Positions 49,629 through 58,400 are shown, counted from the stretch's first letter. The stretch: 64,000 bases of DNA from Brevundimonas sp. M20 (GCF_006547065.1 NZ_CP041243.1:1751001-1815000), one strand, 5' to 3'. Numbers and translations: made by a program. Notes: generated from the letters alone by a model not told the origin.

Positions 49629-50567
49629 ATGAAGCTGAACCTTGGCGACAGAATTTCGGGCGTCCTGGACGCCCAGTTCATCGGCGACGGTCACTACATG
49701 ACGCCGGTTCCGGGCCTGATCCTGATGCGGTCCTGTAGCCAGATGCCGCCGCAGCAGATGCTCTATCGTCCGACCCTGTGCATTATCGCCCAGGGCTCCA
49801 AGGAGATCATGGTGGGCGACCGGACCGTCCGCTACGGCCAGGGACAGACCCTGGTCGTGACCGTGGAGGCCCCGGTGCTCAGCCGCGTGATCGAGGCCTC
49901 GGCCGCCAGCCCCTACATCGGCGCGATCCTGGAGCTCGATGCCGGAATCATCCGTGACGTGGCGACCCGCCTAGGCGACCTCGAGACGACCGGCCCCTCC
50001 GGCTTCGGGCTCACGGTGCAGGATCTCGATGCGCAGATCACCGGCTCCCTCCAGAGATTGCTCGACCTGATCGGGGAGCCGAACGCCGTCGACATCCTGT
50101 ATCCTTCGATCATGCGCGAGATCGCCTACTGGCTCTTGCGCAGCCCGGCGGGCCGCGCGGTGGCCCGCATGGTGATTCCGGACGGCCAGCCGCACCGCAT
50201 CGCCCAGGCCATGTCGCATCTGCGCGACCATTTCGACAGCCCGGTCGACGTCAAGGCGCTGGCCAGGTCCGTCGGGATGAGCCCGTCCTCTTTTCACCAG
50301 CATTTCAAAGCCCTGACGGCGATGTCTCCGCTTCAGTATCAGAAGCACATCCGTCTGCTGGAAGCGCGACGGCGGATGGTCAGCGACGGCGATCAGGCCT
50401 CAACCGCCGCGGTCGCCGTGGGTTACGAGAGCGTGTCGCAATTCACCCGGGAGTACGCCCGGATGTTCGGCTCCCCGCCCCGGCGCGAAACCCGCCGGGC
50501 GCGGATGGCGCGCGTTCGTCCCGAAGGGTCCGCCGCCTCGCCGGAGGGCGCAAACGCAGCCTTCTGA
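49629..50567 (+). CDS. AraC family regulator with AraC_N domain (copy 1)
   Basis: This 312-residue regulator has an N-terminal AraC_N/cupin-like sensing domain (TPVPGLILMRSCSQ, YRPTLCIIAQGSKEIMVGD) and a C-terminal pair of helix-turn-helices (VDVKALARSVGMSPSSFHQHF, STAAVAVGYESVSQFTREYA). The closest paralogue is at 62143-63081, identical in length. Each is located directly downstream of a Tat-exported SDR gene. The ATG at 49629 matches the start of the paralogue in position. The probable operator is the ATCGGGCAA-N15-CGGCAA motif. Confidence 0.9.
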   Translation: MKLNLGDRISGVLDAQFIGDGHYMTPVPGLILMRSCSQMPPQQMLYRPTLCIIAQGSKEIMVGDRTVRYGQGQTLVVTVEAPVLSRVIEASAASPYIGAILELDAGIIRDVATRLGDLETTGPSGFGLTVQDLDAQITGSLQRLLDLIGEPNAVDILYPSIMREIAYWLLRSPAGRAVARMVIPDGQPHRIAQAMSHLRDHFDSPVDVKALARSVGMSPSSFHQHFKALTAMSPLQYQKHIRLLEARRRMVSDGDQASTAAVAVGYESVSQFTREYARMFGSPPRRETRRARMARVRPEGSAASPEGANAAF

Positions 50568-50570
50568 CGC

Positions 50571-51485
50571 TCAGGCCCCGCTCCGCTCGATCGTGCGTTG
50601 GGCCGCCCTGACGGCGGCGATGAAGGCGCCGAGGGCGGCCGGCACATGCCGACGCCCCGCGTAATAGAGGCAGAGCCCCGGGAACGGCGGCGACCACTCG
50701 GCCAGGAGGATCTCCAGCCGCCCCTCGGCGAGCGCGGCCCTTGCGAAGGTCTCGGGAACGAAGGCGATTCCCACACCCTCAAGGGCGGCCTCGACCATCA
50801 GCCCGCTGTGATCCAGCCCGAGGGTCCCGTCGACCTCCACCGCGGCCGCGGTCTGACCGCGCTCGAACTCCCATCGGTACAGCTTGCCGCTGGGCAGCCG
50901 CTGCCGGATGCACCGGTGATGTTTCAGATCGTCCGGCGTGGCCGGCCGGCCGTGGGCGGCGAGGTAGGCGGGCGACGCGACCGCGATGAAGCGCTGGGCC
51001 CCGCCGAACGGCACGGCGATCATGTCCTGCGGAACCGCCTCGGCGAGGCGTACGCCGGCGTCGAACCCCTCGGCCACGATGTCGACCAGCCGGCCCTCGA
51101 TGACGAGGTCGAGCCGGACGCCGGGGTGCTTCAGCACGAAGTCGGGTACGACATGTCGGATGAGCCAGCGCGCGCCGCCCTCATTGGCGTTGACCCGAAG
51201 CGCGCCTGCCAGTTCGCCGGCGCCGGAGCGGACGTCCGCGAGGATGTCGTCAAGCGCGCCGAGGGTCGGAGACAGTCGCTCCAGCAGGCGTGCGCCGGCC
51301 TCCGTGAGGCCGACACTGCGGGTAGTTCTGTGCAGCAGCCGCACGCCCAGGCGGCGCTCCAGGGCGCGCAGCGCATGGCTCAGCGAGGACCGAGAAACCC
51401 CGAGCGTGTCCGCCGCGCCCCGGAAGCTCCGATGTCGCGCCACGGCGGCGAAGGCCTTCAGCTCGGAGAGGCTCACGTCTTCCAT
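50571..51485 (-). CDS. LysR family regulator (1)
   Basis: This 304-residue LysR-type regulator has the N-terminal winged helix LSELKAFAAVARHRSFRGAA, LGVSRSSLSHALRALERRLG and a substrate-binding domain with DAGVRLAEAVPQDMIAVP. It is divergent from the SDR at 51577 with a 91-bp gap. Regulators of this CrgA/PecT-like type commonly control the adjacent oxidoreductase. A candidate palindrome overlaps its 5' end at 51486-51504. The start at 51485 follows from the conserved N-terminus; an upstream extension has no support. Confidence 0.9.
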   Translation of the reverse strand: MEDVSLSELKAFAAVARHRSFRGAADTLGVSRSSLSHALRALERRLGVRLLHRTTRSVGLTEAGARLLERLSPTLGALDDILADVRSGAGELAGALRVNANEGGARWLIRHVVPDFVLKHPGVRLDLVIEGRLVDIVAEGFDAGVRLAEAVPQDMIAVPFGGAQRFIAVASPAYLAAHGRPATPDDLKHHRCIRQRLPSGKLYRWEFERGQTAAAVEVDGTLGLDHSGLMVEAALEGVGIAFVPETFARAALAEGRLEILLAEWSPPFPGLCLYYAGRRHVPAALGAFIAAVRAAQRTIERSGA

Positions 51486-51504
51486 TGGTGTAAATCTCTC
51501 ACCA
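51486..51504. promoter_or_regulatory. Candidate LysR box 1
   Basis: TGGTG-N9-CACCA is a perfect 5-bp inverted repeat that starts at the base next to the LysR start codon and extends into the intergenic region towards the SDR gene. The location suits autorepression and divergent control. No second site was resolved. Confidence 0.4.
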
Positions 51505-51576
51505 TCCCATGCGGATAGCGAGACCTTATCGCACCAGTCGATCAGGCGCATCTCCCGCTCAGACAAGGAGATCCTC

Positions 51577-52401
51577 ATGAAAACCTGGCTTATCACCGGC
51601 GCATCCTCGGGCCTCGGCCTGTCCATGAGCCGCTTGCTGCTCGACCGCGGCGATCGCGTCGTTGCCGCGGTGCGACGGACCGAACCGCTGTCGGACCTGA
51701 AGGCCCGCTATCCGGACCGGCTGCAGGTGGTGACCTTCGACCTGAGCGACACGGCCGCCCTGCGGCGCGGGGTCGACGCCGCCTTCACCGCGGCGGGACG
51801 GATCGACGTGGTGGTCAGCAACGCGGGCTACGGCCTCTTCGGCGCCGCCGAGGAAGCGACCGACGACCAGATCGACAGACAGATCGCCACCAATCTGGTC
51901 GGGTCAATCCAGCTCATCCGGGCTGTCCTGCCGCGTCTCCGCGCCCAGGGCGGCGGCCTTGTGCAGCAGGTCTCCTCGGAGGGCGGCCAGGTCGCCTACC
52001 CGGCCTTCAGCCTCTACCACGCGACCAAATGGGGCATCGAAGGCTTCGTGGAGTCCGTCGCCCAGGAGGTCGAGCCCTTCGGCGTCCGCTTCACCCTCGT
52101 CGAGCCGGGTCCCACGGCCACGGGCTTCGGCGCCGGCCTCGACCTTGCGGAGCCCCTCGCCGCCTATGAGGCCACGCCGGCCGCCGCGGTGCGCCGGGCC
52201 GTCCTGGGCGGCGGCTTCGAGATCAAGGGCGACGCCGACCGGACCGTCGAGGCGATGATCGGCGCCGCAGACGCGGACCGTCCTCCGCGTCGTCTCGCCC
52301 TCGGCAGCACGGCCTACGACAATATCGAGGCGGCGCTCGTCGACCGGCTCGCCGAACTGCGCGGCCAGCGCACCGTGGCCTATGGGGCCGACCGGTCATG
52401 A
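51577..52401 (+). CDS. SDR family oxidoreductase
   Basis: This 274-residue classical SDR has a strong AAGGAG ribosome-binding site. The cofactor motif TGASSGLG, SNAG, catalytic Ser (QVSSEGG) and YHATK are all intact. The C-terminal region (ADRTVEAMIGAADADRPPRR) resembles the subgroup of oxidoreductases commonly found next to LysR regulators. It is divergent from a LysR gene and overlaps the following lipoprotein gene by 4 nt (ATGA). The substrate is unknown. Confidence 0.9.
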   Translation: MKTWLITGASSGLGLSMSRLLLDRGDRVVAAVRRTEPLSDLKARYPDRLQVVTFDLSDTAALRRGVDAAFTAAGRIDVVVSNAGYGLFGAAEEATDDQIDRQIATNLVGSIQLIRAVLPRLRAQGGGLVQQVSSEGGQVAYPAFSLYHATKWGIEGFVESVAQEVEPFGVRFTLVEPGPTATGFGAGLDLAEPLAAYEATPAAAVRRAVLGGGFEIKGDADRTVEAMIGAADADRPPRRLALGSTAYDNIEAALVDRLAELRGQRTVAYGADRS

Positions 52402-52907
52402 ACCGCCGGCTCGCCCTGGTCGTCGCCGCCGGCCTTGCGGCCTGCGCCCCGTCCGACCCCGCCCCTCCCCGCCCGGACTCCGGACCCAACGCCGTCCTCG
52501 GGACCTGGCGCATGGTGAGCGCCACGGTCGAGGACGAAGACGGCGTCAGCCGTCCCTACGGGGACCGCCCCAACGGACTTCTCGTCTTCACGCCCGAGAT
52601 GCGGTTCATCGAGGTCCTCACCCCCGCCGACGCCCCGCCCTTCGCCTCCGGAGTCCGCGGCGAGGGCACGGATGCGGAAAACCGCCGCGCCATGGCGACC
52701 ACCATCGGGTTCTTCGGCGTTTATTCGGTCGACGCCGACGGCGTCTTCACAGGCAATCGGGTCGAGGGCTCCACCTTCCCCAACTGGATCGGCGACGTCC
52801 GCACGCGGAAGGACCTCACCCTGGTGGTGCAGGGCGATCGGATGATCGAACGCTTCACCCGGCCGGACGGCGGCCGCGTCTCCGCCGAGTTCGAGCGCGT
52901 CCGCTAG
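52398..52907 (+). CDS. Lipocalin-like lipoprotein
   Basis: This 169-residue protein has a lipoprotein signal (MNRRLALVVAAGLAACAPSD), so Cys16 would be lipidated. A lipocalin-like domain follows with the motif LGTWRMVSATVEDEDG near residues 34-49 and beta-strands ending FTRPDGGRVSAEF. Lipocalin-like proteins bind small hydrophobic ligands. It is co-translated with the SDR (ATGA), which suggests the protein handles that enzyme's substrate or product at the envelope. Confidence 0.82.
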   Translation: MNRRLALVVAAGLAACAPSDPAPPRPDSGPNAVLGTWRMVSATVEDEDGVSRPYGDRPNGLLVFTPEMRFIEVLTPADAPPFASGVRGEGTDAENRRAMATTIGFFGVYSVDADGVFTGNRVEGSTFPNWIGDVRTRKDLTLVVQGDRMIERFTRPDGGRVSAEFERVR

Positions 52908-52931
52908 AGCCGGATTCCCGTCACCCGCCCT

Positions 52932-54026
52932 CTAGCGGCGGGCGCTCACCGCGGCGCCGCCGTAGACGACGTGGCGCCGCATCTCGTCGCTGAACAGTCC
53001 GTAGAGCATCGGCAGGTCCGGACGGGACGCCGCATCCAGCGCCGCCAGATGGTCGGGCGACAAGACCAGATCGACGGCCTTGAGATTGTCCTCCAGCTGG
53101 CTGACCCGGCTGACGCCCGTCAAAACCGTGTCGACCCCGGGCCGCGACAGCGCCCACGCCAGGGCGACCCGGGCGGGCGGCGCGCCGATCTCGGCGGCGA
53201 GAGCCTTGAGGGCGTCGACGATGGCCCAATTGCGCGCGGTGAACAGGCTGTCGCCGAACGGATTGGGGCCGTCCAGCCGCGCCCCGCTCTCGCCGTCGCC
53301 GGTCCCCGCTTCCTTCGGCAAGCCGCCCGCGCGCGACGGGGCCGCCTCCACGGCCGCCCGATCGTATTTGCCGGTCAGCAGACCATAGGCCAGCGGACTC
53401 CACGGCATCACGCCGAGGCCCGTATCGCGCGCCAAGGGCAGGTGCTCGGCTTCCACCTCCCGGCTGACCAGGGAATAGAAATACTGCAGGGCGATCGGCC
53501 CCGGCCGTCCCTGCGCGGCCGCCAGGGTGACGATCCGGGCGACATACCAGGCCGGGGCGTTGGATATCCCCCAGTAGCGGATCTTGCCGGCCCTCACGAG
53601 GGCCGACAGGGTCTCGAGCAGTTCCTCGGGCGGCGTCACGGAATCCCAGACGTGAACCCAGTAGAGGTCGATGTAGTCCGTCTTCAGCCGGCGCAGCGAC
53701 CCCTTGAGCGCGGCGTGGATATGTTTGGCGCCGTTGCCGCCGGCGCCGGGCCCGGCGGCAAAGCCGGCCTTGGTCGCCAGCACCAGCCGGTCGCGGCCGC
53801 CGCGCTGCGAGAGGATCTCGCCCAGCATCGTCTCGCCGCCGCCGGCGGCATAGACATCGGCCGTGTCGATCAGGTTGCCGCCCGCGCCGACATAGGCGTC
53901 GAACACCGCCTCGGCGGCGGACTGGTCCATGCCCCAGCGCGCCACGCCGAAGGTCATGGTCCCGAGCGCCAGAGGACTGACGATGAGGCCTGAACGGCCG
54001 AGGGGACGATAGGCGTCGAGGGGCAT
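52932..54026 (-). CDS. Aldo/keto reductase (cytoplasmic)
   Basis: This 364-residue aldo/keto reductase begins MPLDAYRPLGRSGLIVSPLA. The catalytic tetrad is present: Asp and Tyr in LIDTADVYAAGGGE, Lys in LATKAGF, and His in YWVHVWD. No signal peptide is present, unlike the reductase at 59695. It is divergent from the LysR gene at 54124. A LysR-type box lies between them, so the LysR protein probably controls it. Confidence 0.9.
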   Translation of the reverse strand: MPLDAYRPLGRSGLIVSPLALGTMTFGVARWGMDQSAAEAVFDAYVGAGGNLIDTADVYAAGGGETMLGEILSQRGGRDRLVLATKAGFAAGPGAGGNGAKHIHAALKGSLRRLKTDYIDLYWVHVWDSVTPPEELLETLSALVRAGKIRYWGISNAPAWYVARIVTLAAAQGRPGPIALQYFYSLVSREVEAEHLPLARDTGLGVMPWSPLAYGLLTGKYDRAAVEAAPSRAGGLPKEAGTGDGESGARLDGPNPFGDSLFTARNWAIVDALKALAAEIGAPPARVALAWALSRPGVDTVLTGVSRVSQLEDNLKAVDLVLSPDHLAALDAASRPDLPMLYGLFSDEMRRHVVYGGAAVSARR

Positions 54027-54106
54027 AGGAGAGCTCCGGTCTGTTTCGAACTGCAAACTGGACACGGCGAACGTTGAGCGGTAGCGGCCATTCATCACAA
54101 GGCCTC

Positions 54107-54121
54107 TTGAGTTCATCTCAA
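54107..54121. promoter_or_regulatory. LysR box 2
   Basis: TTGAG-TTCAT-CTCAA is a perfect inverted repeat of the T-N11-A type, ending 2 bp before the LysR start codon. It lies in the 97-bp region divergent to the aldo/keto reductase gene. Self-repression with activation of the divergent gene is the usual LysR arrangement. Confidence 0.55.
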
Positions 54122-54123
54122 TA

Positions 54124-55029
54124 ATGGATCGCGACACCTGGAACGATCTGGCGGTCTTCGCCGCCATCGTCGAGGCCGGCGGCTTCACGCGCGCGGGCGC
54201 CCGCCTCGGCGTCTCGGCCTCGGCGCTGAGCCACCGGATGCGGCTGATGGAGGCGCGCATGGGTGTGCGGCTGCTGAACCGCACCACCCGCAGCACCGCC
54301 CCGACCGAGGCGGGCGAACGCCTTGTGGCGAGCCTGCGCCCCGCCATGGCGGAGGTCGACGCCGCCCTGATCGCCCTCGATGTCGATCGGGCCCGGCCGG
54401 CCGGCCGGGTGCGCGTCACCGCCCATCGCTCGGCCGCCTTCGGCCTGGTCCTGCCGCGTCTCGCACGGTTCGCGGACGACTATCCGGAGATCAGCGTCGA
54501 ACTGACCGTCGATGACGGCCTGACCGATATTGTCGCCGCAGGGTATGATGCGGGGATCCGACGTCTGCCGTCCCTGGAGCAGGACATGGTCTCGGTTCGG
54601 CTGGACGACGGGGCCCGGCTCAGCATTGTCGCCGCTCCGGCCTACCTAGCCGCCTTCGGAGTGCCGGAAAATCCCTCCGACCTGAGCCGCCACCGTTGCC
54701 TCAGCTACCGCCTGCCGACGGCGGGCTCGCTCTACCGCTGGACGTTCGAGCGGGACGGCCAGACGACCACAATGGATGTCCCGGGCGGTTTCGTCACCAA
54801 CGACATCGATGTCCTGTGCGAGGGGGCCGTCGCCGGCGTCGGCCTGGCCTGCGTGCTCGAGACCCAGGCCGCGCCCTACGTCAAATCGGGCGCGCTCGTC
54901 AGCGTGCTGGAGGCCTGGCGGCCAATGCTGCCGCCCAACTACCTCTACTATGCCGGGCGGCGGAACCCGCCTCCGGCCCTGCGCGCCTTCATCGACGCCA
55001 TGAAGGCCCCGGCTCCCGCCGGGGCCTGA
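54124..55029 (+). CDS. LysR family regulator (2)
   Basis: This 301-residue regulator has the N-terminal winged helix (WNDLAVFAAIVEAGGFTRAG, LGVSASALSHRMRLMEARMG) and an effector domain with DAGIRRLPSLEQDMVSVRLD. It resembles the LysR protein at 50571-51485, including the shared end LYYAGRR.PP.LRAFI. It is divergent from the aldo/keto reductase at 52932. The ATG at 54124 is fixed by the conserved N-terminal helix. Confidence 0.9.
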   Translation: MDRDTWNDLAVFAAIVEAGGFTRAGARLGVSASALSHRMRLMEARMGVRLLNRTTRSTAPTEAGERLVASLRPAMAEVDAALIALDVDRARPAGRVRVTAHRSAAFGLVLPRLARFADDYPEISVELTVDDGLTDIVAAGYDAGIRRLPSLEQDMVSVRLDDGARLSIVAAPAYLAAFGVPENPSDLSRHRCLSYRLPTAGSLYRWTFERDGQTTTMDVPGGFVTNDIDVLCEGAVAGVGLACVLETQAAPYVKSGALVSVLEAWRPMLPPNYLYYAGRRNPPPALRAFIDAMKAPAPAGA

Positions 55030-55035
55030 CCGGAG

Positions 55036-55401
55036 TCACGCCCGGGTCCGCAACGGCTGCAGGACGGCCTCGGTCAGCGCGTCCTCCCGAAGGGGTCCCG
55101 CCGCCTCGGCGTACTCGGGGTCCTCGATCATGCCGACGAAGGCGTTCCGGTCGGGGTAGCGGACCAGGAGGACGGCGTCCCACGACTGGCCGTCCTCAGC
55201 CGACAGGGCCGGAAGGCCGTCGCCGAAATAGACGACCTCGATGCCGAACCGCGCGCCCACGGGACCCACGGCCGCCAGATATTCCGCATAGCGCGCACGG
55301 CCGCCCTCCGGCTTGAACCGCAGGAGATTGAGCATCACGACGGGCTGGCCATCGTCGTCGGCGACGAAGTCGGAGAGGGCTTCGGGGATGAGGGTGAGCA
55401 T
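55036..55401 (-). CDS. DUF1330-like protein
   Basis: This 121-residue protein with a ferredoxin-like (dimeric alpha-beta barrel) pattern contains PVVMLNLLRFKPEG, YAEYLAAVGP, VYFGDG and VLLVRYPDRNAFVGMIEDPE, typical of DUF1330 and related proteins. The function is not defined for the family. It is convergent with the LysR gene, and the upstream region carries site D of the AraC-type motif, so it may belong to the same regulon. Confidence 0.85.
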   Translation of the reverse strand: MLTLIPEALSDFVADDDGQPVVMLNLLRFKPEGGRARYAEYLAAVGPVGARFGIEVVYFGDGLPALSAEDGQSWDAVLLVRYPDRNAFVGMIEDPEYAEAAGPLREDALTEAVLQPLRTRA

Positions 55402-55537
55402 TGGACGGCCTTTGTTGACGATCGGCGGGACAAGCGGGCGATCGGCGCGGAGATCCGGGCCGGCCCCGGCCCGTGCGGTCGGTGGAGGAACAGTCGCGAG
55501 TCTAGCGCACGGGGGCCCTCGTCGCGCGGGTCTCCCG

Positions 55538-55567
55538 TTGCTCGATCCGCCGTATTGCTTGCCCGAT
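55538..55567 (-). promoter_or_regulatory. AraC-type direct repeat site D, before the DUF1330 gene
   Basis: On the minus strand, ATCGGGCAA (55567-55559) is followed by 15 bp and GAGCAA (55543-55538), with GCAA cores 21 bp apart. It is in the same orientation as the DUF1330 gene. Distance to that start is about 136 bp, more than at the other sites. Confidence 0.5.
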
Positions 55568-55585
55568 AGACCGGGCCGCGACGCT

Positions 55586-56458
55586 TCAGACCGGGCCGCC
55601 CGAGAGACCACTGATCGCCTGAGGGACCCATACGCCGCGAGCGAACAGCCAGGTCGCGAGCGCGACGAAGGCCGTGGCCGCCAGAAGCAGCGCCGCGGTC
55701 GCCAGCCGCCAGACGGGATGAGGGCGCGCCCCCCGCGCCCGGATGAAGACCTCGGCGACGATCAGATTGGGGATGTAGAAGAAGAACATCATGATCGCGT
55801 CGAACCAGCCGGTGAACCCCCGCCCCTGGCCGAGGTCGCCGGCCAGCACCGACCAGGCGGCGTACTCCATCCGGTAGAGCCACGAGCCGACCGTCAGGGC
55901 GAACAGGCGGATGGCCCAGGCGCGGTGCCGGTCGTAGCGACCCGCCCGCGCATGCCGCCAGCCCTCGACGGCGCAGAGCACCATCAGGACGCCGTAGCCG
56001 CCGAAGCCCACGTCCATCAGCCTGCCGCCGATCGTTCCGGCGCCGAGAATGAAGCCCAGCCCGCCGAGGCCGGCCAGACCGGCCGAGATCACATAGGTCC
56101 GCCCCAGCCACCGGTGAAGCGCCGGCAGACGCCGCCTCAGCCTGCCGATCAACTGGATCGGGCCCAACAGCAGGAGCACCCCGCCGGCCGCGAAATGAAC
56201 GCCGATCGCGAGCGTGGCGGCCGGCGCGGCGGCGTCGTGAAGTCCCGGGAGGGATTCGTTCCACCGCTCGGCCGCGCCGCGCAACGCGACGCCGCCGAAG
56301 AAGGCCAGGATGTAGATCGCGAAGATCGCCCCGCTGATCCAGGTCGCGGCGACCAGCAGACGCCCGCTCCATCTCAGGATCGCATCGGACCAGCCCCGGC
56401 CGTCCCCGCCCGCCCGCGCCGTGTCGGCGGAGCGCATTCGAACCTGAGATTGCGTCAT
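55586..56458 (-). CDS. DUF2306 membrane protein
   Basis: This 290-residue inner-membrane protein has about seven hydrophobic helices. It contains AIGVHFAAGGVLLLLGPIQL, LRRRLPALHRWLGRTYV and HRAWAIRLFALTVG, the signature of DUF2306, with conserved His residues that could bind a cofactor. The start at 56458 is chosen over an upstream ATG at 56524 since the added part has no hydrophobic or conserved content. Another piece of this family forms the first half of the chimeric ORF at 5258. Confidence 0.85.
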   Translation of the reverse strand: MTQSQVRMRSADTARAGGDGRGWSDAILRWSGRLLVAATWISGAIFAIYILAFFGGVALRGAAERWNESLPGLHDAAAPAATLAIGVHFAAGGVLLLLGPIQLIGRLRRRLPALHRWLGRTYVISAGLAGLGGLGFILGAGTIGGRLMDVGFGGYGVLMVLCAVEGWRHARAGRYDRHRAWAIRLFALTVGSWLYRMEYAAWSVLAGDLGQGRGFTGWFDAIMMFFFYIPNLIVAEVFIRARGARPHPVWRLATAALLLAATAFVALATWLFARGVWVPQAISGLSGGPV

Positions 56459-56581
56459 GTCGCGGATGGCCCCTATCGGATCCGAGGCCCCCGCCCCGGC
56501 CGTCGAAGGTGAGGGGCTTCGCATCGGCGGTCGATGCCCAAATCTGGCGGAAACCTGCCTTATTCTTCAGGCCTGCGCGCG

Positions 56582-56950
56582 TCAGAGGCCTCCCCCCTCA
56601 GAATCCGAAGTCGAATTGATCGGTCGGGGCAGAGGATTGCGGCCTCGGCGTCGGGCCTTGAACGGGACGACCGCGACGCCCTGGAAGACGGGCGCGTCCG
56701 GGGCCGGGGTCCGGACCGGCGCCGCAGCAGGCGCCGGCATGGGGCGGGCCATGCCCGGCAGGCGCGGCGTTCTCGGGGCCTTGAGCGGCGGCGGGGGCAG
56801 CGGCCCGCCGCGCGTCCGCTTCCAGACCGTCAGTTCGCTCTCCCACCAACCGACCCGGCCCGGCGACATCCGGACGCGCCGGGGAAAAGCGCCGTCACGC
56901 TCCATGCGCCAGGCGGTGGAGCGACTGATGCTGGCGATGTGCTCCACCAA
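56582..56950 (-). CDS. AlpA-like phage-type regulator
   Basis: This protein of about 122 residues starts at GTG (56950) or TTG (56953). Residues 1-50 (VEHIASISRSTAWRMERDGA, FPRRVRMSPGRVGWWESELT) are an AlpA-type winged helix used by P4-like prophages. The C-terminal 70 residues are proline-rich and basic. The usual first turn of the domain is missing and a TAA lies just upstream, so the N-terminus may be truncated. No integrase, excisionase or att repeat was seen beside it, so it is probably a remnant. Confidence 0.6.
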   Translation of the reverse strand: MVEHIASISRSTAWRMERDGAFPRRVRMSPGRVGWWESELTVWKRTRGGPLPPPPLKAPRTPRLPGMARPMPAPAAAPVRTPAPDAPVFQGVAVVPFKARRRGRNPLPRPINSTSDSEGGGL

Positions 56951-56953
56951 GGG

Positions 56954-57479
56954 CCTTTAGTACAGCCTTGTGATCCTGTTGGGGCTGAACGACGAAAAAT
57001 GGTGGAGCTTTTCAAAGACCCCCTCGGAAGGCCGTTCAGTGGTCTTTGTCGCTAGCATCGCGAGCACGCGACCGCTTGCTAATGACCCGCTGCAGATATG
57101 ACCGCAACACCAAGATCGGCGAAATCTTTGAGGCTCTCAAAGAGGCCGGCGTGCAAGAGCAAGCGGTTCAGGCCCGTGCAGATCGGCTGCTACTCCCCGA
57201 GGGGCGCCAGCATCAGGCGGGTGTTTCGAACTTCGTGTTGAAGTCGGAGGGAGCGCCCCGTCCCGCACCTCATAGTACGCTGGCCCTAGCCGGGAAGCGG
57301 ATCTTCTGCGAATCCGCAAAGAGTCAGCAGCGGTCTTTCCCTTCGTCCGACCTCCATCCGCCACCGCGCAGCGGCGACAGAGATCATAGGATCCGGCAAC
57401 TAATTTGAGGTTTCGGACATTCGCATCCGGGCCCCGATCTTCGAATGTGCAAATGCGATCACTCCGCATGAGACATCGA
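56954..57479. other. Intergenic region between AlpA-like gene and SDR operon
   Basis: No gene could be supported in this 526-bp stretch. An open frame from 57046 to 57408 encodes RNTKIGEIFEALKEAGVQEQ and then low-conservation sequence; I could not match it to a family. A degenerate AraC-type site (ATCCGGCAA at 57391, CGGACA about 14 bp on) lies 60 bp before the SDR. The composition is less GC-rich than neighbouring genes, consistent with decayed foreign DNA. Confidence 0.45.
57391..57420 (+). promoter_or_regulatory. Degenerate AraC-type site F, before the SDR-MFS operon
   Basis: ATCCGGCAA at 57391-57399 matches ATCGGGCAA in 8 of 9 positions, but the second element (CGGACA at 57414) is 14 rather than 15 bp away and has two mismatches. 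It is in the same orientation as the SDR gene, 60 bp before its start. The call is tentative. Confidence 0.3.
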
Positions 57480-58400
57480 ATGACCCAGTGGACCACCTCA
57501 GACATCCCCAACCAACGCGGTCGCACCGCCGTCGTCACAGGGCCGGGCGGGCTCGGTTTCGAGGACGCCCTCGCGCTCGCCAGAGCCGGCGCGAACGTCA
57601 TCCTCGCCGGCCGCAATCCGGCCAAGGGTGAGGCCGCGGCAACCGCCATCCGCGACGCCGTCCCCTCGGCGGCGGTCCGGTTCGAGTTCATCGACCTTTC
57701 AAACCTCGCCGCCGTCAACGCTTTCGCAGACCGCCTCAAGGCCCAGCTCGACGGCCTGGACCTGCTGATCAACAACGCCGGGGTCATGACCCCGCCGAAC
57801 CGGGAATTGACCGTCGACGGCTTCGAGCTTCAGTTCGGGGCCAACCACCTCGCCCACTTCGCCCTGACGGCCTGGCTTATGCCCCTGCTGAAGAAGGGGG
57901 AAGACGCGCGCATGGTCAGCGTGTCCAGCATCGCCGCGCGGCGGGGCGCCATCGATTTCGAGAATCTCAACGCCCAGCGCGACTATCGTCCGATGCCCGC
58001 CTACGCCCAGTCCAAACTGGCCTGTCTGATGTTCGCGCTGGAATTTCAGCGTCGCAGCGACGCGGCCGGCTGGGGCGTCTCGGGCATCGCCGCCCATCCG
58101 GGCATCTCGCGAACCCAGCTACTCTACAACACGCCCGGCGGGCATCCCCACCGGCGTCTGCGCAGCGCGCTCTGGTTCCTGTTCCAGCCCGTCGCCCGGG
58201 GCGCGCTGCCGACTCTCTACGCGGCGACGGCGCACGAGGCCGAAGGGGGCGGCTACTACGGCCCCGACGGCCTGGCCGAAACCCGGGGTCATCCCGCTGT
58301 CGCCCGCATTCCCCCGGCGGCGCTCGACCAGGCTGCGGCCGCCCGCCTCTGGGAGATGTCGGAACGTCTGACCGGGGTCCAGTTCGAGGCTCAATCATGA
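57480..58400 (+). CDS. SDR family oxidoreductase, retinol dehydrogenase-like
   Basis: This 306-residue SDR starts at the ATG at 57480. It has NNAGVM, SVSSIAARRG and the catalytic YAQSK, and is longer than the neighbouring SDRs, resembling retinol dehydrogenase or WW-domain oxidoreductase types. The glycine-rich loop reads TGPGGLG, one residue shorter than the normal TGxxxGxG. This may affect cofactor binding. Its end overlaps the MFS gene by 4 nt (ATGA), and the MFS gene overlaps the Tat aldo/keto reductase, giving a three-gene operon. Confidence 0.88.
   Translation: MTQWTTSDIPNQRGRTAVVTGPGGLGFEDALALARAGANVILAGRNPAKGEAAATAIRDAVPSAAVRFEFIDLSNLAAVNAFADRLKAQLDGLDLLINNAGVMTPPNRELTVDGFELQFGANHLAHFALTAWLMPLLKKGEDARMVSVSSIAARRGAIDFENLNAQRDYRPMPAYAQSKLACLMFALEFQRRSDAAGWGVSGIAAHPGISRTQLLYNTPGGHPHRRLRSALWFLFQPVARGALPTLYAATAHEAEGGGYYGPDGLAETRGHPAVARIPPAALDQAAAARLWEMSERLTGVQFEAQS

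Noticed and set aside
57046..57408. 120-residue plus-strand ORF in the AlpA-SDR gap
   Set aside because: No family, no clear ribosome-binding site and no conserved motif after the first 30 residues. It could be a decayed fragment, but a gene is not supported.
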